Source: VMCP01 sp964492925 (lineage in GTDB: Bacteria > Bacteroidota > Bacteroidia > NS11-12g > UBA955). From it: a DNA stretch of 64,000 nucleotides. Shown here one piece after another: positions 18,171-26,916 of the stretch. The translations under genes were made by a program, and so were the position numbers. The notes beneath the pieces were generated by a model. The model made no database searches, had not been told where the DNA came from, and saw nothing but the letters and a program-made list of their open reading frames with translations. The first letter of the stretch is position 1. Each line of letters begins with the position of its first letter. Where the stretch lies: contig CAZBMF010000001.1 in the NCBI GenBank assembly GCA_964492925.1, forward strand, positions 37,706 to 101,705. Reading direction: 5' to 3'.

Positions 18171-19237
18171 AAGTAGTATTTGTAACCACATCATTTTTAG
18201 TAGGAGGATTAGAGCGTTCTAGTGCGAATATTGCTAATTTTTTGTGCAATCAACCTGATGTGGAATTGGTTGTAATAACTCAGTATAAATTTAAACATTT
18301 CTACCATTTGGATGAACGAATTCGGATCGTAGAACCTGAATTTAAAAAAGATGGTATTTCTAAGTTATTGTATTACTTAAAAATAGTGTTCTTTTTTAGA
18401 AAATACTTGAAAATTGAAAAACCTGATGTTGTTCTCAGCTTTGGTGAGTATTGCAATTTTCAGGTTTTATTGGCTGGATTGAATCTCAATATTCCCATTG
18501 TTATTTCTGATAGGGCAAGTCCAATTTTGGAAATTGCTTTTCCAACCAACGTATTTCGAAAACTAACCTATCCTTGGGCATCTGGTTTTATTGCCCAAAC
18601 CGATAGAATGAAACAATCGTTGAAATTGAAATTTGGAATCAAAAGTCCTATTCAGGTTATTCAAAATGCATTACGATCAGTACAGTTGTATCCAGAAATT
18701 AATCGAAGAAATCAAATTATTGCAGTTGGTAGAATCCATCCAATTAAGCAGTTCGATAAATTAATTGAAGCTTTTGAAAATGCTCAAACCAAAGATTGGG
18801 AGTTACTCATTATTGGTGATGGAGTAGATCGAGAAAAAATTCTGAACTTGATTGAAAAAAGTCCCAAACGAGCTTATATCAAATTTGAATCTAAAACATT
18901 AGAAATTGACAAACGATTTGCAGAGTCTAAAATATTTGTTTTAACATCGCAAAGTGAAGGATTTCCAAATTCATTGTGTGAAGCCATGGCAGCGGGACTT
19001 GTTTGTGTGAGTTTAGATATTGTAGCTGGTCCTCGTGAAATTATTCAAGACGGAATAAATGGAATATTGGTTCCGGAAAAGGACTTCAAAGAGTTAACCC
19101 AAAAAATTTCTCAAATTATAGAGGATGAATCAAGCTTTGAGCACTTGGGGACAAACGCATTAAAATTGGCAAATGAACTGTCAATTTCTAAAATTGGAAA
19201 CCAATATTATGAATTTTTAAAAAGTCAAATCAAATAA
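18167..19237 (+). CDS. Family 4 glycosyltransferase
   Basis: A 356-residue retaining GT-B enzyme. The N-terminal glycine loop appears as SFLVGGLERSSANIA; the C-terminal domain has IIAVGRIHPIKQFDKLIEAF and LIIGDGVDREKI, and the donor-binding EX7E region is SEGFPNSLCEAMAAGLVCVS. These are complete and typical. TTG start in a TTGA overlap. Likely cytosolic face of the inner membrane, adding a sugar to the lipid-linked repeat. Donor unknown. Confidence 0.88.
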   Translation: MKVVFVTTSFLVGGLERSSANIANFLCNQPDVELVVITQYKFKHFYHLDERIRIVEPEFKKDGISKLLYYLKIVFFFRKYLKIEKPDVVLSFGEYCNFQVLLAGLNLNIPIVISDRASPILEIAFPTNVFRKLTYPWASGFIAQTDRMKQSLKLKFGIKSPIQVIQNALRSVQLYPEINRRNQIIAVGRIHPIKQFDKLIEAFENAQTKDWELLIIGDGVDREKILNLIEKSPKRAYIKFESKTLEIDKRFAESKIFVLTSQSEGFPNSLCEAMAAGLVCVSLDIVAGPREIIQDGINGILVPEKDFKELTQKISQIIEDESSFEHLGTNALKLANELSISKIGNQYYEFLKSQIK

Positions 19238-19241
19238 ACAC

Positions 19242-20423
19242 ATGAAAAATCTCAGCATACTCATTATATCGGTGTTTGGTAAGGTTAGGGAAGAGAGTAA
19301 CGATAGGGTGAATAATTTGTATGATTTTTCTCCTTTTAAAACTAAAAAAATTGTAACCACTAATTTTAGTCATCACAACAAAGCCAAAAGGGTTGGTGAA
19401 GATATTCGAAATGTAGACTACATAAATGTCCCTCAATATTCAAAAAACTTGAGTTTAAAACGGATATTTAGTCATTGGGTTTTTGCGATAAAGCTATATT
19501 TTTATTTAAGAAAACTAACCGATAAACCAGATATCATTTATTGTGTTTTGCCTACTCCTAGCTCAGGATACATTGCGGGTTTATATGCCAAGAAACACAA
19601 CATTACGTTTGTTACAGATGTAATTGATGTGTGGCCTGATGGATTATTTCCCATAAATTCAACCTTTAAAAAACTGCAGTTTTTGTTTAAACCTTGGGAA
19701 TTGTTATCGGCTAAGGTCTATAGAATGTCTGACTTTATATGTGCTGCAAATCGAAGTTATGCTAAAATTGCCCGACAATATGTAGGGAATATTCCTGTGA
19801 AACATTTTTATCTTGGCACAAGTTTTGATGAAGATGAAAATAAAACCACCCAGTTAACGAAAATTACAAAGCCCGATGGAGAAATTTGGATTGCTTATGG
19901 TGGAAATTTAGGGCATTTATATGATTTTGATTTGATGATTGATGGAATAGTGGAAGCTGCAAAAATGACACAAAAGAAATTGCGATTTCTGTTGGTTGGA
20001 GGAGGTGTTTTAGAAAATGATCTAAGACAAAAACTGGCGTTAGTTAGTCATATCGAATACACAGTAACCGGGAATGTTGGTTATAATGAATTTATGGATT
20101 ACATGCGAAGCAGCGATATCTGTTTGAATATTTTTAAATCAAATGCATTAATTTCAATGAGTTACAAGCTCTATGATTATTTTGCTGCAAAAGCATTTGT
20201 TATCAATAATTTAATTGGCGATGCCGATGAAATTATTGATGAGTTTGAAGTTGGATATACCGTAAATCAATCAAATTTTAGTTCTAAACTTGCTCATGCA
20301 ATTGAACAATTACCGGAATTTGAGAAACACAAACAAGAAAAATTTAAAAAAGTGTACGACTTATTAGATCGTAAGAAAATTATACAATCAATCTACCAAT
20401 TTATACAAAATGAAAACCGTTAA
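19242..20423 (+). CDS. Family 4-like glycosyltransferase
   Basis: A 393-residue GT-B protein resembling WbuB/WcaI-type enzymes. The N-terminal half contains PDIIYCVLPTPSSGYIAGLYA and then DVIDVWPDGLFP, a block seen in transferases acting on amino sugars. The C-terminal half has IAYGGNLGHLYDF, LLVGGGVLENDL and SMSYKLYDYFAAKAFVIN. By this resemblance it may transfer an N-acetylated 6-deoxy sugar, but that is inference. ATG start 4 bases after the previous stop; 14-base overlap with the next gene. Confidence 0.82.
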   Translation: MKNLSILIISVFGKVREESNDRVNNLYDFSPFKTKKIVTTNFSHHNKAKRVGEDIRNVDYINVPQYSKNLSLKRIFSHWVFAIKLYFYLRKLTDKPDIIYCVLPTPSSGYIAGLYAKKHNITFVTDVIDVWPDGLFPINSTFKKLQFLFKPWELLSAKVYRMSDFICAANRSYAKIARQYVGNIPVKHFYLGTSFDEDENKTTQLTKITKPDGEIWIAYGGNLGHLYDFDLMIDGIVEAAKMTQKKLRFLLVGGGVLENDLRQKLALVSHIEYTVTGNVGYNEFMDYMRSSDICLNIFKSNALISMSYKLYDYFAAKAFVINNLIGDADEIIDEFEVGYTVNQSNFSSKLAHAIEQLPEFEKHKQEKFKKVYDLLDRKKIIQSIYQFIQNENR

Positions 20424-21048
20424 ATTTGACTCTCAAAAACTTAACTTTAAAGCTAAATTCGAACAATTTTTGAATTTGGGATTACTCGAAAATTTAAATC
20501 TTGAAATTGAGGTTTTAAAACGTGAAAATGATCAAAAAACTCCAATCCATAAGGTTTATTATGAGTGGGCTAGAACAGAAGAATTCCAGGCTTTATATTT
20601 GGAATTATTAAGAGATTACGTGAAGCCTCTTTATGGTGGTGAACAAATTGTGTTTCAAAAAATTCCAACATTTAGGGTGGCATTCCCTCATAATATTGCC
20701 GTTGGTGAGTTTCACAAAGACAAAGCCTACAGAGACTTATCATGGGCAGAACAAGTAAAAGAAGACAATTTTTATTTGCCGTTTACAGACGCATTTGATA
20801 CCAACACTATATGGGTAGAATCTGAAGAAGATAAAGGCGATTTTGCTCCAATGAATTGTGAGTATGGATGCACCATTCAATGGGATGGAAGCAATTTAAT
20901 GCACGGTAACAAAATCAATGAAACAGGAAAAGCGCGCGTTAGCGTTGATTTTAGGGTTATCAAAATGTCGAATTATGTGCCAAGCACCAAAGGTTCTATC
21001 AACATGAATGTTGGTTTTGCAATTGGTGGATACTACGATGTCATCTAA
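20410..21048 (+). CDS. StrG-like protein, putative Fe(II)/2-oxoglutarate oxygenase fold
   Basis: A 212-residue protein that resembles StrG of streptomycin gene clusters. It has the facial-triad layout of non-haem iron oxygenases: H102-K-D104 in GEFHKDKAYRD and a distal H165 in SNLMHGNKIN, followed by R176 or R182, which could bind 2-oxoglutarate. If active it would hydroxylate or otherwise oxidise a sugar or its acyl/amino substituent. The family's chemistry is poorly known and the triad is my own reading. It sits between a glycosyltransferase and the initiating transferase, overlapping the latter by 11 bases. Confidence 0.6.
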   Translation: MKTVKFDSQKLNFKAKFEQFLNLGLLENLNLEIEVLKRENDQKTPIHKVYYEWARTEEFQALYLELLRDYVKPLYGGEQIVFQKIPTFRVAFPHNIAVGEFHKDKAYRDLSWAEQVKEDNFYLPFTDAFDTNTIWVESEEDKGDFAPMNCEYGCTIQWDGSNLMHGNKINETGKARVSVDFRVIKMSNYVPSTKGSINMNVGFAIGGYYDVI

Positions 21049-21664
21049 TTCTGTCTCAAAAATTTTGTACTTGTTTATCAAATCATTCTTTGATTTTGTT
21101 TTTGCTTTTATTCTTTTTACGTTCTCCATTCCAATTTGGTTGTGGTTGTTGATTAAGTTTAAATTTGACTTAAAAAAAATTATTTTTCTTCAACCAAGAC
21201 CAGGTAAAAATGGGAAAATATTCAATCTTATAAAGTTTAAAACTATGACCGATGAAAAAGATGAAAACGGTAAACTTTTGCCGGATAGATTGAGGTTGAC
21301 ATCCTTTGGAAGGTTTCTTCGTGCTTCTTCGTTTGATGAATTACCACAAATGATCAATGTTATGATGGGTGATATGAGTTTAATAGGTCCGAGGCCGCTT
21401 TTGGTATCATATTTGCCTTTGTATAATGAACGACAAATGAGAAGACATGAGGTGAAACCGGGTATTACAGGATGGGCCCAAATAAATGGAAGAAATGAAC
21501 TTTCTTGGACCGATAAATTCGAACAAGATGTATTTTACGTTGAAAATATATCGTTAAAATTAGATTTGAAAATATTTTGGGGAACAATTTTAAACGTTGT
21601 CTCTCGTCAAGGTATCAGTGGAGAAGGAACTGAAACAATGACACCATTTACAGGAAATAATTGA
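21038..21664 (+). CDS. Initiating phosphoglycosyltransferase (PglC-like bacterial sugar transferase)
   Basis: A small, 208-residue member of the bacterial sugar transferase family that transfers a sugar-1-phosphate to undecaprenyl phosphate, starting repeat-unit synthesis. A single N-terminal hydrophobic re-entrant helix (about residues 10-38) is followed by FNLIKFKTM, the catalytic Asp-Glu in SSFDELPQ, and MSLIGPRPLL. I chose the ATG at 21038 rather than an upstream ATG at 21008, because the protein then has the normal PglC N-terminus and overlaps the previous stop by only 11 bases. The neighbouring acyltransferase and aminotransferase suggest the first sugar is a bacillosamine-like 4-amino-6-deoxyhexose. 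Confidence 0.88.
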   Translation: MSSNSVSKILYLFIKSFFDFVFAFILFTFSIPIWLWLLIKFKFDLKKIIFLQPRPGKNGKIFNLIKFKTMTDEKDENGKLLPDRLRLTSFGRFLRASSFDELPQMINVMMGDMSLIGPRPLLVSYLPLYNERQMRRHEVKPGITGWAQINGRNELSWTDKFEQDVFYVENISLKLDLKIFWGTILNVVSRQGISGEGTETMTPFTGNN

Positions 21665-21666
21665 TC

Positions 21667-22314
21667 ATGATGAAACCAATTTTAATTTATGGCGCTGGGG
21701 GTTTTGGTAAAGAAGTTGCTTGCTTAATCAATGAAATTAATGAAATTGAACCCACATGGGAAATTTTAGGTTATATCGACGATGGAGTTAATCCGGGTAC
21801 CGAAATTAAATATGGCAGTGTTTTGGGGGGATTGGATTATTTGAATCAACAACCTTCCGAAATTGCTGTCGTTTTTTCAATTGCCAATGCCATTATTTTG
21901 GAAAAAGTTGTCTCTAAAATTACCAATCCGTTGGTCTATTTTCCCAATATTATATCGCCAGGGGTAAAGTTTTATGACACTCCTTCCTTTCAACTTGGAC
22001 GCGGAAATGTAATTTCAAATGGTTGCAGATTTAGTTGTGACGTGAAAATTGGCGATTTCAACCTCTTCAATGGCTTTGTGGCATTAGGTCATGATGTTCA
22101 TGTTGGAAGTTTCAATATTTTTAGTCCCTCTGCTAGATTGTCTGGTTCAGTATTTGTGGGGGACAAAAACTTCTTCGGGGTGAATTCTATTGTACTGCAA
22201 GGTATTAAAATTGGCAATCATACAAAGATTGGTGTAATGAGTGTACTGATGAAAGATACAAAAGATGGATATTTGTATTTCGGAAATCCAGCACGAAAAT
22301 TAACAGAACAATGA
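21667..22314 (+). CDS. NeuD/PglD-like sugar O/N-acyltransferase
   Basis: A 215-residue two-domain enzyme: an N-terminal Rossmann part beginning ILIYGAGGFGKEVACL that binds a UDP-sugar, then a left-handed beta-helix from about residue 105. The active-site histidine is in LGHDVHVG, as in PglD. It should acylate the 4-amino group of a UDP-4-amino-4,6-dideoxyhexose. In this locus the acyl donor may be the product of the ACP/KASIII/ketoreductase genes that follow, instead of acetyl-CoA. ATG codons at 21667 and 21670 both fit; a TTG at 21661 overlaps the previous stop as TTGA and is a third option. Confidence 0.83.
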   Translation: MMKPILIYGAGGFGKEVACLINEINEIEPTWEILGYIDDGVNPGTEIKYGSVLGGLDYLNQQPSEIAVVFSIANAIILEKVVSKITNPLVYFPNIISPGVKFYDTPSFQLGRGNVISNGCRFSCDVKIGDFNLFNGFVALGHDVHVGSFNIFSPSARLSGSVFVGDKNFFGVNSIVLQGIKIGNHTKIGVMSVLMKDTKDGYLYFGNPARKLTEQ

Positions 22315-23378
22315 GTTTTTTAAACATTTCAAATGTTAAAATTGCAGGAATTGCCTCCTGTGTCCCTCAAGAAAAAATTGAGAATTTAAATGCTGCAATT
22401 TTTGATTCACCAGAGGAAGCGCAGCGATTTGTAGATACAACAGGCATTAAAAAACGACGTGTAGTTGGCAATCAGCGAATTTGTACATCTGATTTGTGTG
22501 TTCAAGCGGCAGAAAAATTGTTGTTGGAATTAAATTGGTCAAAGGAGGAAGTTGATTGTTTAATTTTTGTAACGCAAACACCGGATTATATTTTACCAGC
22601 CACTTCGTGCATCATTCAAAACAGGTTGGGATTGTCTAAAGATTGTTATTCTTTGGATATATCTTTGGGTTGCAGTGGATGGGTTTATGGATTATCGGTT
22701 ATTGCATCTTTGATGCAAAGTGGCATGTTTAAAAAGGGTTTATTGCTTGTTGGCGATACAACCACGGTTACCAAATCGGCCAAAGATAAAAGTACCTTTC
22801 CGCTATTTGGGGATGCTGGTACTTGCACATCGTTGGAATTCCAACAAGGTGCTGCGAATATGTATTTTCATTTCGGTACCGATGGGTCTGGTTTTGAATC
22901 TATTATGATCAAAGATGGTGGATTTAGACATCCATTTTCGGAAGAGTCATTAAAAGAGAAAGAATTTCCTAATGGAATCATTAGAAATGACTTACAAAGT
23001 ATATTGAATGGTGCAAATGTATTTACTTTTGGCATTGGAAGGGCACCAAAATCTGTTAAAGCATTGTTGGAAAAGTTTGATTTAGAGCTAGAAAACGTTG
23101 ATTACGGATTGTTTCATCAGGCAAACATGATGATGAATGAAAAAATTCGAAATAAACTTGGCTTGAGCCCAGAAAAAGTACCTTATTCAATTGATGAATT
23201 TGGGAACACATCTTCGGCTTCAATTCCGTTAACCATGAACTATAAATTGTCTGAAAATTTGAAAAACAGCAAAAATAAATTCATTGCGTGTGGTTTTGGT
23301 GTGGGATTGTCGTGGGGAAGTGTTTATTTTGAAACAGATAAAATTATTTGTCCTGAAATTCAGGAATATAAAAATTAA
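22311..23378 (+). CDS. 3-oxoacyl-ACP synthase III-like ketosynthase, first copy
   Basis: A 355-residue FabH-type condensing enzyme with an intact catalytic triad: C121 in ISLGCSGWVYG, H269 in LFHQANMM and N299 in FGNTSSASIPL. It should join an acyl starter to malonyl-ACP by decarboxylative condensation. It lies with its own ACP, a second KASIII and a ketoreductase inside the polysaccharide locus, so it probably makes a short glycan acyl substituent rather than membrane lipid. ATGA start overlap with the acyltransferase. Motif-level differences from the second copy suggest different acyl substrates. Confidence 0.9.
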   Translation: MSFLNISNVKIAGIASCVPQEKIENLNAAIFDSPEEAQRFVDTTGIKKRRVVGNQRICTSDLCVQAAEKLLLELNWSKEEVDCLIFVTQTPDYILPATSCIIQNRLGLSKDCYSLDISLGCSGWVYGLSVIASLMQSGMFKKGLLLVGDTTTVTKSAKDKSTFPLFGDAGTCTSLEFQQGAANMYFHFGTDGSGFESIMIKDGGFRHPFSEESLKEKEFPNGIIRNDLQSILNGANVFTFGIGRAPKSVKALLEKFDLELENVDYGLFHQANMMMNEKIRNKLGLSPEKVPYSIDEFGNTSSASIPLTMNYKLSENLKNSKNKFIACGFGVGLSWGSVYFETDKIICPEIQEYKN

Positions 23379-23382
23379 AAAA

Positions 23383-23610
23383 ATGGAACAAAACTTTATT
23401 AAACTTTTTGCAGAAACTTTAGAAATTGAAGATAGAGAAATTTCTTTAAACGATACATTTAGAGATTACCCTGAGTGGGATTCATTGGCATTACTTTCGG
23501 TAATTGCCATGATAGATGATGAATATGATGTGATCATCGAAGGCAATGATTTTGCTGAATTAAAAACAATTGGCGATTTGATTGAAGCCATTCAAAAAGC
23601 AAAAGAATAA
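23383..23610 (+). CDS. Acyl carrier protein
   Basis: A 75-residue acidic protein with the phosphopantetheine serine S34 in EWDSLALLSV and the typical four-helix ACP length. The start is the ATG at 23383, 4 bases after the ketosynthase stop; the reading frame is open about 100 bases further upstream inside that gene, but that part is a shadow. It is dedicated to this locus: the flanking genes are two KASIII enzymes and a ketoreductase. It should hold the growing acyl chain and present it to the acyltransferase. Confidence 0.92.
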   Translation: MEQNFIKLFAETLEIEDREISLNDTFRDYPEWDSLALLSVIAMIDDEYDVIIEGNDFAELKTIGDLIEAIQKAKE

Positions 23611-23611
23611 T

Positions 23612-24670
23612 TTGGCAATATTAAAATTTAACGGTGTTGGAATAACGGCAATGGCTGGTGCTGTTCCGAAGAACATTGTTAAAAATTTGGAATATACCAC
23701 CTTTTTCAACGAGCAAGATGTTCAAGAAATCGTTGAAAAAACAGGAATATTTGAAAGGAGATTTGCTCCTGAAGGAATGTGTGCAAGCGATTTGTGCTTT
23801 GCAGCGGCAGAACAGTTAATCTCAGACAATAAGATTGACAAATCTGAAATAGATTTGCTCATTTTTATCTCTCAGACGGCTGATTTTAGGATGCCGGCAA
23901 CTGCTATACTTTTACAAGATAGGTTGGGACTGTCGAAATCCACAATGGCTTTTGATATAAGTTTGGGCTGTTCAGCGTTTGTTTATGGTTTGTCGGTGGT
24001 TTATTCTTTGATGGAAAGGAGTGGTTTCCGAAAAGCTTTAATTTTAGACGGTGAAACACGTTCAAGAATTTACCATCCTAAAGATCGAAAGACGGCTTTT
24101 TTATTTGGGGATGCTGGAGTTGCAGCTTTAGTAGAAAGGGATGAGAAATTTGGAGATAGCTTTTTCTCTTTGGGAAGCGACGGTTCCAAATCTCAACTAA
24201 TTTCGATGAAAGCGGGAGGCTATCGATATCCGAGTAGCGTTGAAACTTTAACGGAAAAGGTGATTGATGAGTTTGGCAATATATCAACTGATGAACATGG
24301 AAGAATGGATGGTGGAGAGGTGTTTAATTTTGTTTTGAAGGAAATTCCAAGCCATGTAAAAGAATTACTGTTGGAATCGAAAATGAGTCAAGATAGCATT
24401 GACTTTTTTGTATTTCATCAAGCCAATTTGTTTATGAATGGTTATTTGCAAAAAAAGTTCAAAATTGAAGATTCGAAATTTCCATTATCAATAAGCAAGT
24501 TTGGAAATACTTCTTCCGTATCTATACCCTTGACCATTGTAAGTGAGTTAAAAAACAAATTATCGGGTCACAATCAATTGTTGTTATGCGGATTTGGAGT
24601 GGGTATGAGTTGGGCAAGTTGTGTCATAAACACGAATGAAATTAGAATATCTCAATTATTAGAAATATGA
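23612..24670 (+). CDS. 3-oxoacyl-ACP synthase III-like ketosynthase, second copy
   Basis: A 352-residue FabH-type enzyme, paralogous to the first, with C120 in ISLGCSAFVYG, H269 in VFHQANLF and N299 in FGNTSSVSIPL all intact. I chose the TTG at 23612, one base after the ACP stop, because the protein then aligns with the N-terminus of its paralogue; an ATG at 23582 within the ACP gene would add ten unaligned residues. Two condensing enzymes with a single ACP suggest two chain-extension rounds. ATGA overlap with the reductase. Confidence 0.88.
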   Translation: MAILKFNGVGITAMAGAVPKNIVKNLEYTTFFNEQDVQEIVEKTGIFERRFAPEGMCASDLCFAAAEQLISDNKIDKSEIDLLIFISQTADFRMPATAILLQDRLGLSKSTMAFDISLGCSAFVYGLSVVYSLMERSGFRKALILDGETRSRIYHPKDRKTAFLFGDAGVAALVERDEKFGDSFFSLGSDGSKSQLISMKAGGYRYPSSVETLTEKVIDEFGNISTDEHGRMDGGEVFNFVLKEIPSHVKELLLESKMSQDSIDFFVFHQANLFMNGYLQKKFKIEDSKFPLSISKFGNTSSVSIPLTIVSELKNKLSGHNQLLLCGFGVGMSWASCVINTNEIRISQLLEI

Positions 24671-25434
24671 GTCATCCATTTGATTTAACAGGTAAAAGAA
24701 TATTGGTTACAGGCGCTTCATCGGGAATTGGAAGGGCCGTTGCAATTGAATGCAGCAAAATGGGTGCTGAGATGATTTTGCTTGGTCGAAATGAAGAAAG
24801 ATTACAGGAAACATTATCACAATTGACTCAAGTTAGCGGAAATCATCATTTTTTTTCGATGGATTTATCTGGAGAATTGAATTTTGAACTTTTACAAAAT
24901 TTAATTGATACAACTGGTAAACTTGATGGATTGGTAAATTGTGCTGGTATTACTTCAACATTACCAATCAAAAGCATTACAAAGAAAAGGCTCACGGAAA
25001 TTTTTGAAATCAATGTATTCGGTGCTATTGAAGTTTCTAGGTGGTTTACAAAAAAATCGGTTGTTAATGAGGGTGGTGGTTCCATTATTTTCATGACTTC
25101 TATCATGGCAAATGTTGGTGAAGTAGGTAAAACTTTGTATTCAATGTCTAAAGGGGCATTGTTGTCAGGAATGAGGTCGATGTCATTGGAGCTGGCGCCA
25201 AAAAAAATTAGGGTAAATGCAATTTCACCGGGTGTAGTTTATACACCAATGGTTGAAAATGGTGTGTATGCACAAGACCCTAAATTATTTGAAAATGTAT
25301 TGATGAAACATCCATTAGGCATAGGTGAAGTAAATGATGTTGCGAATGCAGTTGTTTATTTTATGAGTGATGCATCAAAATGGGTTACAGGCACCAATTT
25401 TATCATTGATGGTGGCTATACTGCCGGTAAATAG
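24667..25434 (+). CDS. FabG-like 3-oxoacyl-ACP reductase (SDR)
   Basis: A 255-residue classical short-chain dehydrogenase: TGASSGIG at 15-22, NCAG at 91-94, N116, S145, Y158 and K162 complete the catalytic tetrad. The C-terminal VTGTNFIIDGGYTAGK is standard for FabG-like enzymes. It should reduce the beta-keto group made by the neighbouring condensing enzymes. No dehydratase or enoyl reductase accompanies it, so the expected product keeps its hydroxyl groups. It is the last gene before a 250-base gap, and probably the last of its transcript or one read through. Confidence 0.9.
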   Translation: MSHPFDLTGKRILVTGASSGIGRAVAIECSKMGAEMILLGRNEERLQETLSQLTQVSGNHHFFSMDLSGELNFELLQNLIDTTGKLDGLVNCAGITSTLPIKSITKKRLTEIFEINVFGAIEVSRWFTKKSVVNEGGGSIIFMTSIMANVGEVGKTLYSMSKGALLSGMRSMSLELAPKKIRVNAISPGVVYTPMVENGVYAQDPKLFENVLMKHPLGIGEVNDVANAVVYFMSDASKWVTGTNFIIDGGYTAGK

Positions 25435-25510
25435 GCAATTTGTTATAAAATGTTATACGTTTAACACATCTTTTGAACATTATTCCTCGTTAATATTAAA
25501 AACCGAGAAT

Positions 25511-25518
25511 TAACTTTG
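25511..25518 (+). promoter_or_regulatory. Candidate -7 promoter box (TAACTTTG)
   Basis: An exact match to the Bacteroidota TAnnTTTG element in the 250-base gap between the ketoreductase and the PglE-like gene. No well-spaced TTG (-33) is visible. It would start a transcript whose leader runs about 160 bases to the aminotransferase, or about 10 bases to a small open frame at 25533. Confidence 0.4.
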
Positions 25519-25532
25519 TGTTCACAAACAAA

Positions 25533-25715
25533 ATGATGTCATTCACTAAAGAAAGTACAAAATTAAAGTTTGGCAAGGTTATTGTTTCATTGAACACAAA
25601 TATGAAAATCTTAAACTTAATCAGCAATTTGAATTCGCAACTAAATATGGCGAAAATGGAATTGATTGATTTCTTCAATTATACTTATGGCACTCAAGAA
25701 TCTTCTCAAAAATAA
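25533..25715 (+). CDS. Possible small protein of 60 residues (unrecognised)
   Basis: A short frame beginning with two ATG codons 14 bases after a TAACTTTG box. The product is lysine- and asparagine-rich with no signal peptide or known motif, and its end overlaps the aminotransferase start by 29 bases. It may be a leader peptide, a small real gene or chance coding in AT-rich DNA. Nothing I recognise supports a function. Confidence 0.2.
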   Translation: MMSFTKESTKLKFGKVIVSLNTNMKILNLISNLNSQLNMAKMELIDFFNYTYGTQESSQK

Positions 25716-26892
25716 ATTAAACTTAAAATCAATTGAATTAGAATCTGAAGTTGGTAATGCTACTTCAGAGAGAATTTGGCTATCATCTCCGCACATGAGT
25801 GGCGATGAACAGAAATACATTTCTGAAGCATTTGCAACCAATTGGATAGCCCCTTTAGGATCTAATGTTGATGGTTTTGAAAATGACGTTTGTGAATATA
25901 CTGGAGCAAAGCATGCTGCTGCATTGTCGTCAGGTACAGCTGCCATTCATTTGGCTTTAAAATTGTGTGGTGTAGGTCAAGACGATTACGTAATTTGTCA
26001 AAGTTTTACTTTTGTAGCTACTGCAAATGCAATTTTGTATGAAAAGGCTATCCCAATTTTTGTAGATTCTGAATCTGATACTTGGGGAATGGATCCCAAA
26101 TTAATGGAAAAAGCCATTTTACATTGTATCTCTTTGGAGAAAAAGCCAAAAGCAATCATTCCCGTTCATTTATATGGTATGCCTGTAAAAATGGATGAAA
26201 TCATGGAAATCGCGAACAAATACAAAATCCCCGTAATTGAGGATGCGGCCGAAGCTTTGGGCTCTACAATTAATGGTAAAAAGTGTGGAACTTTCGGCGA
26301 TTATGGTGTTATTTCATTCAATGGAAATAAAATCATCACCACTTCAGGTGGAGGTATGTTATTGTCGGATTCAAAAACAAGAATTGAAAAGGCCAGATTT
26401 TTAGCCACTCAAGCAAGAGATATTGCTCCACATTATCAACATAGTGAAATGGGTTTCAATTACCGTATGAGTAATGTATTGGCTGGTATTGGTCGTGGAC
26501 AAATGGAAGTAATTGATCAAAGGGTTCAACAGAGAAGGGCCAACTTTGAATTTTACAAAGAGGCTTTTTCGGAAATTCCTGGAATTTCATTTCTTGAAGA
26601 ACTATGTGATTATAAGAGTAATAGATGGTTAACCATCATACTTGTAGATCCAAAGTTAACAGGTGGTATAACAAGTGAAAACTTAAGGTTGGCATTAGAC
26701 GCTGAAAATATTGAATCACGTCCTTTGTGGAAACCAATGCATATGCAACCTTTGTTTGAAAAACATCCTTATTTTGGGAATGGTGTAGCTATGAAATTGT
26801 TTAAAACTGGACTTTGTTTGCCTAGTGGGAGTAATTTAAGTAAAGCAAACTTGGAAAGAGTTGTAAATGTAATCAAAGCACAACTTAAATAA
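25687..26892 (+). CDS. DegT/DnrJ/EryC1/StrS-family sugar aminotransferase (PglE-like)
   Basis: A 401-residue PLP enzyme that should aminate C4 of a UDP-4-keto-6-deoxy sugar. The motif IWLSSPHMSGDEQKYI at residue 30 is typical of PglE-like enzymes; VIEDAAEALGS and the PLP lysine K215 in SFNGNKIITTSGGGM follow. The ATG at 25687 gives an extension of about 28 residues before the usual start of the fold; a TTG at 25666 is less likely. It should supply the amine that the PglD-like enzyme acylates. The required 4,6-dehydratase (PglF-like) is not in this window and may lie left of it or elsewhere. Confidence 0.88.
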   Translation: MALKNLLKNKLNLKSIELESEVGNATSERIWLSSPHMSGDEQKYISEAFATNWIAPLGSNVDGFENDVCEYTGAKHAAALSSGTAAIHLALKLCGVGQDDYVICQSFTFVATANAILYEKAIPIFVDSESDTWGMDPKLMEKAILHCISLEKKPKAIIPVHLYGMPVKMDEIMEIANKYKIPVIEDAAEALGSTINGKKCGTFGDYGVISFNGNKIITTSGGGMLLSDSKTRIEKARFLATQARDIAPHYQHSEMGFNYRMSNVLAGIGRGQMEVIDQRVQQRRANFEFYKEAFSEIPGISFLEELCDYKSNRWLTIILVDPKLTGGITSENLRLALDAENIESRPLWKPMHMQPLFEKHPYFGNGVAMKLFKTGLCLPSGSNLSKANLERVVNVIKAQLK

Positions 26893-26916
26893 TTTTATTT
26901 TCTAACAAAACCAATG

